Below, in pieces: positions 18,253 to 27,791 of a DNA stretch of 64,000 nucleotides. The stretch covers positions 1,450,060 through 1,514,059 of the forward strand of contig NZ_WAGX01000005.1 in assembly GCF_008830185.1 (NCBI RefSeq). The letters run 5' to 3'. Position numbers and translations under genes: made by a program. Position 1 is the stretch's first letter. Each line of letters opens with the position of its first letter. The notes below the pieces were generated by a model. The model was not told the DNA's origin. It did no database searches and saw nothing but the letters and a program-made list of their open reading frames with translations. This stretch comes from Candidatus Galacturonatibacter soehngenii. Its GTDB lineage: Bacteria; Bacillota; Clostridia; Lachnospirales; Lachnospiraceae.

Positions 18253-19270
18253 AAATTAGATACTCCCCAACATTCTCACTGGTAATAAGATTAATGTTTG
18301 CCGACACATATTCACTGACATGCCCTGTATTATTATATTCATTTAAAGTATCGATACAATATTTTCCAAGCTCGTTGTAATCAATTGATATGGTTGAGTT
18401 AATCACTTCTCTGTCGATTGCAGTTAAAATAGTATCGGATGTATAGCAGCCAATAATATCTACCTCTCCAACCTTGTTATAATCAACTGCTGCTTGATAA
18501 GCACTTGTTGTACTTACCTCATCCAAACAAATCATAATATCAGGAATAGAATTTTCATTCATAAAGATATCTCTGACTGTTTCTTCTGTTCCAAAGGTAC
18601 TTTTGTTGTTTATTGCCAGTGCCGTTAAATGATATTGATCTTCTTTCGTACTATCTTTCATTAAAGTATCACGAATTCCAGCATAGATTATATTATGTAT
18701 CGTATTATTGGTATTTGAATTCATAAGTACTAAAATATCCATCTCTTTTTCTTTTGCTATTTTTAGTACCTGCTCCCCATATACCTGTCCCATATTATAG
18801 CTATTGACCCCAACAAAGCTTTGTCTCTCACTGGTGGTGCAATCCGATAAGATTGTGATTACGGGAATTTGTTTTTGGACAGCGGTATTAATCAAATCCG
18901 ACAATGACTTACTGTCATCGCCCTCAATAATGACTCCATCAACTTTAGATTGAATTGCAATCTCTAATAATTGGGCTTTCGTATAATTAACTGCAAGATT
19001 CTTTCCTGATTGCTCCAAAAAAATATTATATTTCTCACCCTCTGCTTTCGCACTTTTATACACAGCATCCCAGAACGTATCTGTCTTATCATCAACTATA
19101 AATGCATAATGTTTATTGTAAGGTTTGTATTCAACCGTATCGTATTGTTTTACATTAAGGGAATTTTTTAAATAGACAATACTGGTTCCTGTTAACACGA
19201 TAATAATCATCAAAAAAATGACCAAAACCCACACCATGGTTTTGTTAGATAATAAATTTTTGCTTTTCAT
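18230..19270 (-). CDS. Membrane-anchored sugar-binding sensor protein (XylFII-like)
   Basis: About 346 residues. One N-terminal membrane helix (VWVLVIFLMIIIVLTGTSIV) with no lipobox is followed by a LacI/ribose-binding fold (YAFIVDDKTDTFWDAVYKSA, VDGVIIEGDDSKSLSDLIN, IPVITILSDCTTSERQSFVG, VSTTSAYQAAVDYNKVGEVD). A GTG at 19282 opens the frame but lies on the GAGGG ribosome binding site. The ATG at 19270 (MKSKNLLS), five bases after it, is the likely start. A binding protein anchored by an uncleaved helix and coupled to a LytS/YesM kinase is the architecture of the XylFII-LytS D-xylose sensor of solvent-producing clostridia. The ligand here is not known. Confidence 0.85.
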   Translation of the reverse strand: MKSKNLLSNKTMVWVLVIFLMIIIVLTGTSIVYLKNSLNVKQYDTVEYKPYNKHYAFIVDDKTDTFWDAVYKSAKAEGEKYNIFLEQSGKNLAVNYTKAQLLEIAIQSKVDGVIIEGDDSKSLSDLINTAVQKQIPVITILSDCTTSERQSFVGVNSYNMGQVYGEQVLKIAKEKEMDILVLMNSNTNNTIHNIIYAGIRDTLMKDSTKEDQYHLTALAINNKSTFGTEETVRDIFMNENSIPDIMICLDEVSTTSAYQAAVDYNKVGEVDIIGCYTSDTILTAIDREVINSTISIDYNELGKYCIDTLNEYNNTGHVSEYVSANINLITSENVGEYLIYDEETTK

Positions 19271-19471
19271 ATATTCCCTCACACCGATTCATTCCAACTA
19301 TGCATTGTTTCTATTATAATCTATAATTTCTCGTCTATATTATACAATATTTACACTCCTATATCTATAGTTTTTATTTTTAGTATATAAATCAAGATAT
19401 AAACTCAATATATTTGGTTGTTTTTATGTATTTTTAGTATCTTCTAACTTCAATATTTTTTTGTAACGTTT

Positions 19472-19510
19472 AAAAAAAGCTATTGCCTCTTCAAAGACAA
19501 TAGCTTTTAC
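19472..19510 (-). terminator. Intrinsic terminator of the TPR/P-loop gene
   Basis: AAAAGCTATTG pairs with CAATAGCTTTT around a short loop, and the leftward strand continues as a T run. It begins immediately after the stop of the 840-residue gene. Confidence 0.85.
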
Positions 19511-19511
19511 T

Positions 19512-22034
19512 TTACATTATATTTTCAAAATCTTCTTCCAATAAAATAACTCGTTTTTCTTCATCATATCTTCTTTTCATAATGATGTCTTTAAGCTTTT
19601 TAAGCTTCTTTTTATTTGACTGTACAATCGCTTTGTCAACAATCTCCTTTACTTGATCTATCGTTAACGCTTCCTCATCCTTTTGAATGTTGCCAAGACA
19701 AGTATACAACGCTAAGATAGCCATATCATCAATGGTATACATTAATGTTTTGGCATAATCTTTTCCAAACTCGACTAATTCGTCATTGTTGTATTCTGGT
19801 AATTCAACTTGATTGGTAACTCGATTTGCAAAGTCTGTATCTTTGCTCAAAAGTGCCTTAATACCCGATTTGGTATCTTCTAAGATTAGCAGTATTTCTT
19901 CATTTGCCTCTCGAATTGCACTCATCATACCTTTAATTGTTTTTTCCGTCAGGTTTCCAGCCTTTTCAATAATCAAGACTCCGCCTTCCATCTTATTCGT
20001 CAGCTGTTTAATGTCCTTTATATTTAGGGTATTTGCAGATATTTTTGCAACTTTAGCACTTTTTTTATGTTGTGCTATTTGGATTTCTTTTGCAATTTCC
20101 ATGGCAAGTGTTGTTTTTCCCGTTTTTTCATTGCCAAGTACCGCAATATAACCAACATCAAAAGGAATTCCTGCACTACTTGATTCATTTATTGAATCAA
20201 AAATAGCATTTAAAGACTTCTCTACACCTCGAACAGATAAAAATGCTGCAAATGCTTCCTTTTGTTCCTTTGTTAATCCGCTACTTTCAGCAATTACTTG
20301 CTTTTTCTCTTCTTCTTGATATTCATTCGAGGTCGTGTCAAGTTCATCTGCAAGAATAGCTTCAATATTTGCAGATAGATTGGAGGTATCATCTGCTTCC
20401 TCTTCTATTACAGCTTCTGGTTGCTCTTCTTTTGTATTCTCTTTTGTGTCTTCTAAGCTTATGTTACTATCTTCGGTTATGTTATCAGGAGTAGCTTCAT
20501 CTAATTCTTTTACTTCTTTAATTTCTGCTTCTTTGACATCTGCTTCAAGAGGTAACTCTTCTTCAGAATTTAAATCTTCTAGCGCTTCTAGCTCTTTTGA
20601 AATATCAATCATATCCGTATGATAGCGAATCTCTTCTTCTTGCAATTCCTTTAAGCTAAGATCACTTTCTCTCCCCTTTTCAAGGGAAGCTGCTACTTGT
20701 GCTAAAGCTTCATCTTCTTCCAAAAAGCTAGCTTCAATTGCGGCAGCAATTTCTTGTCCATTTGCCTTCATCTCTTCTTCTGAAATAATAAGAGATAACT
20801 TTGACATGATATTTTCAGCCTTTTGAAGCGCTTTACTTTTTGCTTCATTAAGTCGTTTTAGCTCTGCCTCTTTGATAGCAAGTTCAGCCGCCGATTTCAT
20901 TCTATCCCATTCTTTTAATACATCTTCAATCTTAATTTGCCCTGTGATTTGTTTTTCTAATATATTCGCTTCCGGCATATATAAACTGATTTGTCCATCT
21001 CTTTCTTCTGCTAGTACTTTATCAAAAGATGACTTTTTTTCTTCATTCTCATTCACTGCAACAGGTATTTCTACCTGCAAATTTTCTTGAAAAATTTCGT
21101 TTTTTTCAAGTTCTTCATCAAAATTAATATCAAGAATCTGACTATCTTCCACTAGTTTTCTAATATTTTCCATAGTGGAGTCTACCGCTTCTTTTTCGGT
21201 AGCACTCATAATCTGTTCCATGCTTTTTGCAAGTTCTGCCTGCAAATTAATGGTATCGTATTTACCTAAATTAACTGGCTTAATTGTAATATCATTGGGA
21301 TCTACTTCATCAGAGAACATATCTTCTGTAATAACCTGAATTTTTGAAGAATCAATCATATCTTGTACTTCCATTGATTCTTCGTCCTCCTCGTCATAAT
21401 AGGAGGTTACCTCTTCTTTTATATCAAACCGATGATCATATTTTTCTTGTTGTTCAGGTGTCAAAGGTCGATAAAGCATCTTTAGCTCCATAGCCTTTTC
21501 GACAAATTTTCCTTCACTAAACCATAAAATGATTTCATCGCATTCTTCTACACATTTTGAACCCATTCCAGCTTCATGATACAGATGAGCCAGTTCATAT
21601 GCCCACTCCTCATGATATTCTTTTTCTTTGAACGCTTCCATGATAGGGATTAACTCTTCTGGACTAGCACCTTTGGCTTTATAAATTTTATATTTTAGTA
21701 TATCTGCTGCTATATCTCCAGGTGATAAATGTACAAATTCTCTATAATAATCAATGGCTTCTTCGTAATCTTCCATTTTAATTGCAAGTTCAGCTAATTT
21801 ATATACCATCATCCTGCCAATTGGCGAACGATCATAAGCCATCAATAATAATTCATGGCTCTCTTCATACTTCGCATTTTTTTCATAGATATCACTTACC
21901 GTGCATAGCATAGAAACGTTTTTAACTCTTCTCCAGTCTATTGTATCAGCAAGCTTCATAGCAGATATATAATCTCCTTCATTTACAAGCTTTTTAATCT
22001 GATCTGCCTTTATTCTGTATTCATACTTGTCCAT
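19512..22034 (-). CDS. TPR protein with C-terminal P-loop ATPase-like domain
   Basis: An 840-residue cytoplasmic protein without signal peptide or membrane helix. Residues ~1-200 are tetratricopeptide-like helices (MKLADTIDWRRVKNVSML, ESHELLLMAYDRSPIGRMM, EEAIDYYREFVHLSPGD). Residues ~210-590 are acidic, coiled and of low complexity. Residues ~610-800 look like an AAA/P-loop module: GYIAVLGNEKTGKTTLAMEI (Walker A GNEKTGKT), then GGVLIIEKAGNL in the Walker B position with Glu but no clear DE pair, then LLILEDTKSGI. I cannot name its function; a scaffold or regulatory ATPase is possible. It is monocistronic, with its own promoter and terminator. AGAGGTG precedes the ATG. Confidence 0.8.
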   Translation of the reverse strand: MDKYEYRIKADQIKKLVNEGDYISAMKLADTIDWRRVKNVSMLCTVSDIYEKNAKYEESHELLLMAYDRSPIGRMMVYKLAELAIKMEDYEEAIDYYREFVHLSPGDIAADILKYKIYKAKGASPEELIPIMEAFKEKEYHEEWAYELAHLYHEAGMGSKCVEECDEIILWFSEGKFVEKAMELKMLYRPLTPEQQEKYDHRFDIKEEVTSYYDEEDEESMEVQDMIDSSKIQVITEDMFSDEVDPNDITIKPVNLGKYDTINLQAELAKSMEQIMSATEKEAVDSTMENIRKLVEDSQILDINFDEELEKNEIFQENLQVEIPVAVNENEEKKSSFDKVLAEERDGQISLYMPEANILEKQITGQIKIEDVLKEWDRMKSAAELAIKEAELKRLNEAKSKALQKAENIMSKLSLIISEEEMKANGQEIAAAIEASFLEEDEALAQVAASLEKGRESDLSLKELQEEEIRYHTDMIDISKELEALEDLNSEEELPLEADVKEAEIKEVKELDEATPDNITEDSNISLEDTKENTKEEQPEAVIEEEADDTSNLSANIEAILADELDTTSNEYQEEEKKQVIAESSGLTKEQKEAFAAFLSVRGVEKSLNAIFDSINESSSAGIPFDVGYIAVLGNEKTGKTTLAMEIAKEIQIAQHKKSAKVAKISANTLNIKDIKQLTNKMEGGVLIIEKAGNLTEKTIKGMMSAIREANEEILLILEDTKSGIKALLSKDTDFANRVTNQVELPEYNNDELVEFGKDYAKTLMYTIDDMAILALYTCLGNIQKDEEALTIDQVKEIVDKAIVQSNKKKLKKLKDIIMKRRYDEEKRVILLEEDFENIM

Positions 22035-22097
22035 TGCTCATTCACCTCTGTCATTGCCACCACAATGCATTTTTTGTCTCTTAACCCACTAGTATTA

Positions 22098-22126
22098 AGT
22101 GTATCATATGGGTATTATCTTGTCAA
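22098..22126 (-). promoter_or_regulatory. Sigma-A-type promoter of the TPR/P-loop gene
   Basis: TTGACA (perfect), a 17-base spacer and TACACT (4 of 6) on the leftward strand, 64-92 bases upstream of the start at 22034. Confidence 0.6.
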
Positions 22127-22200
22127 AAAAAAGCTAAATTATACATCTAAAGTACGAAGTATGTCACAACAAAAAATTAAACTTTATGCGTTTCAACGAA

Positions 22201-22235
22201 AAAGAGAATCTATGTATATCACATAAACTCTCTTT
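22201..22235 (-). terminator. Hairpin, possible terminator of an unidentified leftward transcript
   Basis: Two 15-base arms with a five-base loop. On the leftward RNA all 15 positions pair if two G-U pairs are allowed, whereas on the rightward RNA the same positions are A-C mismatches. This favours a leftward transcript. Only a short T run follows, so termination is uncertain. Confidence 0.4.
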
Positions 22236-22917
22236 TCATGTTTTTTCGTATTTAATTGTTTTCAAATCCTTTTTAATCGGAGGCAAAAATTGTGATTTTA
22301 CATCTGTGTATAATTAGTTATACTATGCAAATATTCCCAATTCTATTCATTGTTAACAGTTGCTGATCCAATATTTTGAATAATATATCCATTATTCGCA
22401 ATGTATTTGTAAATACACTTTCAATTAATATTATATAAATATTTTCTATCAGTCTATTTACTACTAACACTTTTATAGCCTGTTTCTTTACACATTCTAT
22501 AAAACTATCAGACCTTTTTGTGGCTTCCTTCAATATGAGGACTATTATCACGAGTAAATATTTCCGGAATTCGCTCCGATTTGTTATTATTTTCAGCCGG
22601 ATATTCTATATTAACTACACAGATTATTATTAGTCCTGCCACTCATATTGAACCGATAAATCAACTAACATTTCCAACGGTATCAACCTCTTTCTTTTAA
22701 TACTTTTAATTATCTTTCACCTAATTATTAGTATTATCTGAGTGCTTTATCTTTTGTTGTATTTATCTTAACACAGTCAAAAACATTTGTCAATATATTT
22801 TGCTCTGTATAATATTGTTAATTATTTATTGTTCTATTTATCTATACTATTTTGTTTTTTTATTATATTCTATATAATTTTCTGATTATTTAAAGGGAGT
22901 CTTTTATACATTATATT
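22236..22917. other. AT-rich stretch without a convincing gene
   Basis: About 680 bases between the aconitase terminator and the hairpin at 22201. Leftward, a short frame from a GTG at about 22644 reads a hydrophobic start (AGLIIICVVN) then a polar tail (EYPAENNNKSERIPEIF) and stops near 22509. It has stops just upstream and no clear ribosome binding site. A 77-codon leftward frame at 22318-22551 has no family features. I see possible remnants of a small gene and nothing else. Confidence 0.4.
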
Positions 22918-22990
22918 ATAAAAAATGCAGATTGAAAGATGAGTTTATCCGGATAGCTAGTACTTGTTTCTCTTCTTTAATCTGCATTTT
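22918..22990 (-). terminator. Terminator of the aconitase-family gene
   Basis: AAAATGCAGATT at 22922-22933 pairs with AATCTGCATTTT at 22979-22990, enclosing an inner region with the palindrome TATCCGGATA. The leftward strand then runs into T-rich sequence. It lies 12 bases after the stop. Confidence 0.65.
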
Positions 22991-23001
22991 GTTAATTACA
23001 T

Positions 23002-25290
23002 TTATCCTTTATAGTAATTAATTAAACATCCTTTTAAGATAATTGTTCTTTCATCCTCTGTTAATTCACCCATTTTAAGAGTAAATTCTTTTAATGTATC
23101 TCCTACTACAAAGGCTTTTATTTCTGTTTTTTTGTCTTCAATTGCTTTTTTAACATTTGGTACAAAAATATAGTTTCCATTTGTAAATGGTAATTCTTCA
23201 TTAGCAATAATAAATGGAAGCATTCCCCAATTAATCAAATTAGAACGATATCTTTTTGTAGCATATTCATTCGCAATATTTGCACATCCACCAAGTACTC
23301 TTTGGCAGGATGCCGCTTGTTCACGTGCAGAACCATCTCCAGGTTTTACAGCAAAAATAGTACTTCCAATACCAGTATTCTTATAATCTACTGTTTCAAA
23401 ATGTGACTTAATCAAGTCAAATACAGGTGCTATTTCACTTAATTCTTCTTCAGGTGCTTTTCCCTGTCTTCTTGCATTTTCTGCTCTTTGCACCTCTTTT
23501 GCCTTTCCAACATATTCAGGATCTTTTCTGGATAGTGTAAATTCAGCAAGACCAATTGGATTGGAACGATATGAGGAAGTCTCTCCTGAAGGAATTAATT
23601 CGTCTGTCGTTGTTACTGGATCATGGATTTCTGAAACTACTTTCATTAACATATGATCTGTAAGTGCTATCATCTCTGGCCAGTCTTTAATATTTGGACC
23701 AAATTTAATAGATACACTTGGGTCAGCTACTCCCTTACTATCAAATACGCGATTCTCATAGATTGTCTTATCAAAGAAATATTTAGGAGTTGTATAATCA
23801 ACATCAATATCTGTGGCTGCTGTTAAATAGCCTTTGTTTGCTGCTGTTGCTGCAATTGAACGTGCATCCATAAGTGCAACAGACGCAATTTGTCCGCTTT
23901 GTAGCTTAGAGCCTTCTCGATTAGGGAAATTTCTGGTTGAATGTCTAATACTAAAAGCATTGTTTGATGGTGTATCGCCAGCCCCAAAGCAAGGTCCACA
24001 AAATGCGGTTTTAACAACTGCTCCAGCTCCCATTAATTTAGCAATACTTCCATTTTTCACAAGTTCCATATAAATTGGTGTGCTGGCTGGATAAACACTA
24101 AGTGTAAATTCATCTGCACCAATACTTGCACCTCTTAAAATGTCTGCTGCATCACAGATATTTTCAAAACCTCCACCTGCACAGCCAGCGATAATTCCTT
24201 GTTCCACGTATAGCTTGCCATTACGTACTTTATCTCTTAGCGTAAAGTCAACAGAACCACCAAGACTTACTTTTGCTTTCTTTTCACAATCTGCTAAAAT
24301 ATCCATTAGATTCGCATTCAACTCTTCAATTGTATATGTATTACTTGGGTGAAATGGCATTGCAATCATTGGCTTAACTTTGCTTAAATCAACATAGATC
24401 ATGCCATCATAATATGCTACCTTGTCCGTATTTAGCTCGCAATACTCTTCTTTTCTTCCATGAATTTCATAAAATTCTTTTATTTCATCATCTGTTTTCC
24501 AAATAGAAGATAAACAGGTTGTTTCTGTTGTCATAACATCAATACCAATTCTAAAATCAGCACTTAGGTTTGCAATTCCATCGCCTACGAATTCCATAAT
24601 TTTATTATTAACGTATCCATTTGCAAACACCTCGCCGATAATTGCAAGGGCAACATCTTGTGGGCCAACACCCTTTTGAGGCTTTCCAGTCAAATAAACA
24701 CCTACAACTTTCGGCATGTTGATATCGTAAGTTTTTGATAATAGCTGTTTTACAAGCTCTGGGCCACCTTCTCCCATTGCCATAGTTCCAAGGGCTCCAT
24801 ATCTGGTATGACTATCAGAACCTAATATCATTTTTCCACCACCAGCAAGCATTTCTCTTGCAAATTGATGAATGACTGCCTGATGAGGCGGAACATATAC
24901 CCCGCCATATTTTTTTGCAGCGGTCAATCCAAACATATGGTCATCTTCATTGATAGTTCCTCCTACTGCACATAAACTGTTATGACAATTGGTAAGAATA
25001 TAAGGAACTGGAAATTTCTCAAGCCCTGATGCTCTGGCTGTTTGAATAATTCCTACAAAAGTAATATCATGAGATGTTAACTTATCAAACTTTAGTTTTA
25101 ACTTTTCCATGTTACCAGATGTGTTATGTTGCTCTAATATACGATATGCAATTGTGCCCTTAGCCGCTTCTTCCTTGGTTGGCACTGCTGTACCTAATTT
25201 ACTACTTAATACAGCATTTACTTGCTCATTGTCTTCAATAATCTCAGTGCCATTTAATAAATATGCACCACTTTTGTATAATTGTACCAT
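23002..25290 (-). CDS. Aconitase-family hydratase (YbhJ-like)
   Basis: A 762-residue enzyme of the aconitase superfamily. Seen: [40 protein letters not shown] (the GSDSHT substrate motif), [16 protein letters not shown] with a conserved Cys, [12 protein letters not shown] (CxxC pair of the iron-sulfur cluster), [20 protein letters not shown], and a C-terminal swivel domain ([23 protein letters not shown] region). It probably interconverts hydroxy-tricarboxylates, but its sequence resembles the uncharacterised YbhJ-type branch more than canonical AcnA. No citrate synthase or isocitrate dehydrogenase gene is adjacent. AGGAGG precedes the ATG. Confidence 0.85.
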   Translation of the reverse strand: MVQLYKSGAYLLNGTEIIEDNEQVNAVLSSKLGTAVPTKEEAAKGTIAYRILEQHNTSGNMEKLKLKFDKLTSHDITFVGIIQTARASGLEKFPVPYILTNCHNSLCAVGGTINEDDHMFGLTAAKKYGGVYVPPHQAVIHQFAREMLAGGGKMILGSDSHTRYGALGTMAMGEGGPELVKQLLSKTYDINMPKVVGVYLTGKPQKGVGPQDVALAIIGEVFANGYVNNKIMEFVGDGIANLSADFRIGIDVMTTETTCLSSIWKTDDEIKEFYEIHGRKEEYCELNTDKVAYYDGMIYVDLSKVKPMIAMPFHPSNTYTIEELNANLMDILADCEKKAKVSLGGSVDFTLRDKVRNGKLYVEQGIIAGCAGGGFENICDAADILRGASIGADEFTLSVYPASTPIYMELVKNGSIAKLMGAGAVVKTAFCGPCFGAGDTPSNNAFSIRHSTRNFPNREGSKLQSGQIASVALMDARSIAATAANKGYLTAATDIDVDYTTPKYFFDKTIYENRVFDSKGVADPSVSIKFGPNIKDWPEMIALTDHMLMKVVSEIHDPVTTTDELIPSGETSSYRSNPIGLAEFTLSRKDPEYVGKAKEVQRAENARRQGKAPEEELSEIAPVFDLIKSHFETVDYKNTGIGSTIFAVKPGDGSAREQAASCQRVLGGCANIANEYATKRYRSNLINWGMLPFIIANEELPFTNGNYIFVPNVKKAIEDKKTEIKAFVVGDTLKEFTLKMGELTEDERTIILKGCLINYYKG

Positions 25291-25328
25291 TATAAATCCT
25301 CCTATTTCTAAAAAATCGCACTAAGGGT

Positions 25329-25357
25329 ATTATAATAGTATATGCTAGCAATGTAAA
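25329..25357 (-). promoter_or_regulatory. Promoter of the aconitase-family gene
   Basis: TTTACA, a 17-base spacer and a perfect TATAAT on the leftward strand, 39 bases upstream of the start codon. Confidence 0.7.
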
Positions 25358-25544
25358 GTGATATATGGGAGTTGGAAGAAAATTTAAAAACCCACTTTTT
25401 ATTATTAATAAAAATTCATAATGACTAATTTTTTCAAAAAATTACATTTTTCTGTTAATTATAAATAACTAAAATAAATAATGTAACAAATTTGTAAATT
25501 TTCTTTAATCTTTCTTCTAAATTTATATGTTATTATCTAAATAC

Positions 25545-25608
25545 CTGTGCAACATTTTGCACAGTAGCATCTACAATGCACTTAACTTTATAGGAGCATG
25601 CATTGTAG
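25545..25608 (+). promoter_or_regulatory. Two leader hairpins upstream of the GT-C-like gene
   Basis: Hairpin 1 pairs CTGTGCAA with TTGCACAG over a four-base loop (25545-25564). Hairpin 2 pairs CTACAATGCA with TGCATTGTAG over an 18-base loop (25571-25608). Both are perfect and end 30 bases before the TTG start, suggesting a structured 5' leader. The rest of 25291-25638 is AT-rich with nothing else recognised. Confidence 0.45.
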
Positions 25609-25638
25609 CAAAGGATATCATCGAAAGGATGTAGCAAT

Positions 25639-27030
25639 TTGATTACAAAATTAAAAAATTTAAACAAAACATTTTATTTAGAATTACTCTTTTATATTGC
25701 TTTGTTTGGTGTGTTTTTTATCTGGTGTCTGATGCTTCGATTTGATGATGCACCCGATGAACTAGGTCGTTATAGTATCTGTCAATATATTTTTAACCAT
25801 TGGAAACTTCCTCATGGCGGTGATATGGAAATTAGAATGGAAGCATGGGGCTTTTCTTATGCATTTCAGCCAATCCTTCCTTATATGATTGGTGCTGTAT
25901 TAATGAAGTTGACCGCTCTATTTACAAGCAATGCTTATTTTTATATTATTGCAGCACGATTTGTTAGTGTCATATGTGGTATTGTGATGGCCGTATTTGT
26001 TCGTAAAATCGCAAAAAGGCTTTTTATTGACTCTTCATGGCAATGGATTTTTACGTTTTTAGTAATGTTACTTCCACAAAATATGTTTATGTTTGTGTAT
26101 GTAAACACAGATTCCATGGCTCTTATGTCATCTGCAATCATTGTTTATGCCTGGTTATATGGATATGATACAAATTGGAATCATAAAGCATGCATTTTAC
26201 TGGCAATTGGAATTATCTTTAATGCAATGTCCTATTATAATGCTTATGCTTTTATCCTATGCAGTGTCATTGTGTTTGTTGTGCATCATATTTCGTATTC
26301 TAAGTCAGATAAATTAGTAATACAGTGGAGCTCACTCCTAAAGAAAGGATTGTTTATTTCCTTTCTTGTATTTCTTGGTACAGGCTGGTGGTTTATACGA
26401 AGTTATATTCTTTATGATGGCGATTTTCTTGGGTTACGTATACGAAATGAATATGCAGAAAAATACGCTACCACAGAATACCTTAAGCCTTCCCAAGCAA
26501 AAACTTACTATATTGCAGGACTCTCTGTTTTTCGTATGTTAAAAGAAACACATTATATTATCGACCTTTCACTTAGCTTTATTGGCCAATTTGGTAATAT
26601 GAGTATTGTACTTCACAAATGGATGTATCGTGGGTATGGCATTTTGATAGGATTAGCTTCTATTGGATTACTGCTAAAAAAACGAAAACCTTTAACCTTA
26701 CTTCATTTTAACAAAAAAGATACCTTTGCATTTTACATTTCCATGATTATATGTATTATTGTCCCTATCTTTTTATGTACCTACAGCTCCTACGTAACTG
26801 ATTATCAGCCTCAGGGACGTTATATCCTGCCTATGGTCATACCTTTTATGATATTTATAACAATTGGACTTAAGAAGCTCTTTGATTTAATTTTAAGAGA
26901 TGAATTCCTATATCAGGATGCGACAAGGGTTGTTAGGGCATGGTGCGTTATTGTTGTTTTCTTCTTTATGAAGGATATTGTATTTAGAACGTATTGGGAT
27001 ACCTTTACCAAGTTTATTACTTCTCTATAA
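25639..27030 (+). CDS. GT-C-like polytopic membrane protein (paralogue of 58838-60187)
   Basis: A 463-residue membrane protein with about ten hydrophobic helices. Near the N-terminus, after the first helix, it has DDAPDELGRYSICQYIF and KLPHGGDMEIRMEAWGFSY, and near the C-terminus YQPQGRYILPMVIP. An acidic residue pair after the first helix and a GRYxLP motif near the end are features of GT-C / DUF2142-like polyprenyl-phosphate-sugar glycosyltransferases, which transfer sugars outside the membrane. The start is a TTG at 25639 with AAGGA about ten bases upstream. It is convergent with the stress-protein genes and ends at a shared terminator. Function is inferred from fold only. Confidence 0.75.
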   Translation: MITKLKNLNKTFYLELLFYIALFGVFFIWCLMLRFDDAPDELGRYSICQYIFNHWKLPHGGDMEIRMEAWGFSYAFQPILPYMIGAVLMKLTALFTSNAYFYIIAARFVSVICGIVMAVFVRKIAKRLFIDSSWQWIFTFLVMLLPQNMFMFVYVNTDSMALMSSAIIVYAWLYGYDTNWNHKACILLAIGIIFNAMSYYNAYAFILCSVIVFVVHHISYSKSDKLVIQWSSLLKKGLFISFLVFLGTGWWFIRSYILYDGDFLGLRIRNEYAEKYATTEYLKPSQAKTYYIAGLSVFRMLKETHYIIDLSLSFIGQFGNMSIVLHKWMYRGYGILIGLASIGLLLKKRKPLTLLHFNKKDTFAFYISMIICIIVPIFLCTYSSYVTDYQPQGRYILPMVIPFMIFITIGLKKLFDLILRDEFLYQDATRVVRAWCVIVVFFFMKDIVFRTYWDTFTKFITSL

Positions 27031-27044
27031 TAATAACCCTAAAA

Positions 27045-27115
27045 AATAAAAAAGGTTCAATCTCTTTTCATACTTTTTTTTTCAGATAAATAATTTAAGG
27101 AGATTGAACTTTTTC
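27045..27115. terminator. Bidirectional terminator
   Basis: AAAGGTTCAATCTC pairs with GAGATTGAACTTTT, with A-rich and T-rich flanks on both sides. It lies between the convergent GT-C-like gene and the GlsB/YeaQ-family gene and can serve both. Confidence 0.85.
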
Positions 27116-27117
27116 AT

Positions 27118-27375
27118 TTAAACTTTATTTTTAAATAGTGCATTTATAATAAAAAGCAATATAACAGAACCAATAAAAGATACCACTAAACTCCACAGAT
27201 TAAAACCTGTCATTCCTGTACTGCCTATTATATTCATGATAAACCCACCTATTACGCCTCCAACTATACCTACCAGTATATTACTTCCCACCCCCATTTT
27301 TGCGTTATTTCCTGTAATCATACTTGCTAGCCATCCTGCTATACCACCTATAATAATCCAGCTTATTATTCCCAT
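27118..27375 (-). CDS. GlsB/YeaQ/YmgE-family small membrane protein
   Basis: An 85-residue protein with three hydrophobic glycine-rich helices: GIISWIIIGGIAGWLASMI, ILVGIVGGVIGGFIMNIIG and LVVSFIGSVILLFIINALF. This is the transglycosylase-associated / GlsB family seen in stress regulons; its biochemical role is not established. The gene lies 21 bases after the CsbD-like gene, forming a two-gene stress unit. AAAGGAAAAG precedes the ATG. Confidence 0.92.
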   Translation of the reverse strand: MGIISWIIIGGIAGWLASMITGNNAKMGVGSNILVGIVGGVIGGFIMNIIGSTGMTGFNLWSLVVSFIGSVILLFIINALFKNKV

Positions 27376-27396
27376 TGTCTTTTCCTTTCTCTTGTT

Positions 27397-27609
27397 TTAT
27401 TTTTTATCTATTTTATCAAGGATGTCATTCACCTTTGATGAGGCCTTTTCTTTTATATTCTCTCCAAACTCTAACGCTGTATCAGCAATTTCTCCTTTCT
27501 TTCTTTGAAGTTTTCCCTCCATTTCCATCCATTCTGATTCCAAAGCTTTACCTGTATTTTCTTTTATTGTCCCTGCAAGTTTATCTAGCTTATTGTTAAT
27601 TGATTTCAT
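27397..27609 (-). CDS. CsbD-like stress protein
   Basis: A 70-residue, charged, helix-forming protein: MKSINNKLDKLAGTIKENTG, then GKLQRKKGEIADTALEFGEN. The KLAGTIKENTGKAL...GKLQRKKG pattern is that of the CsbD family, induced by general stress in low-GC Gram-positives; the function is unknown. AAGGAG precedes the ATG. It is the first gene of the unit with the GlsB-like protein. Confidence 0.85.
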   Translation of the reverse strand: MKSINNKLDKLAGTIKENTGKALESEWMEMEGKLQRKKGEIADTALEFGENIKEKASSKVNDILDKIDKK

Positions 27610-27724
27610 ATTTGGTCTCCTTATATAGAATTTATGTAAAATATTTTAGCTGTCATTATTATTACAAGCTAAAGCGTTTTTTATTCTATTTTCTTTTTTA
27701 AATTATTGTAGGTTATCTTTATAC

Positions 27725-27767
27725 AAAAAACAGACAAATGAATTATTTGGATTCACTCGTCTGTTTT
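27725..27767 (-). terminator. Intrinsic terminator of the cytidine deaminase gene
   Basis: AAAACAGAC pairs with GTCTGTTTT, and the stem continues with partial pairing inside. The leftward strand ends in six T. It lies 25 bases after the stop. Confidence 0.8.
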
Positions 27768-27791
27768 GTAGCTTACTTTCTTTCATTGGTC

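Noticed and set aside
19813..21090. Serine-rich rightward frames opposite the TPR gene
   Set aside because: Mirror images of the acidic, coil-rich leftward protein; no ribosome binding sites.
22318..22551. 77-codon leftward frame
   Set aside because: No ribosome binding site, no family features, and composition typical of AT-rich random sequence.
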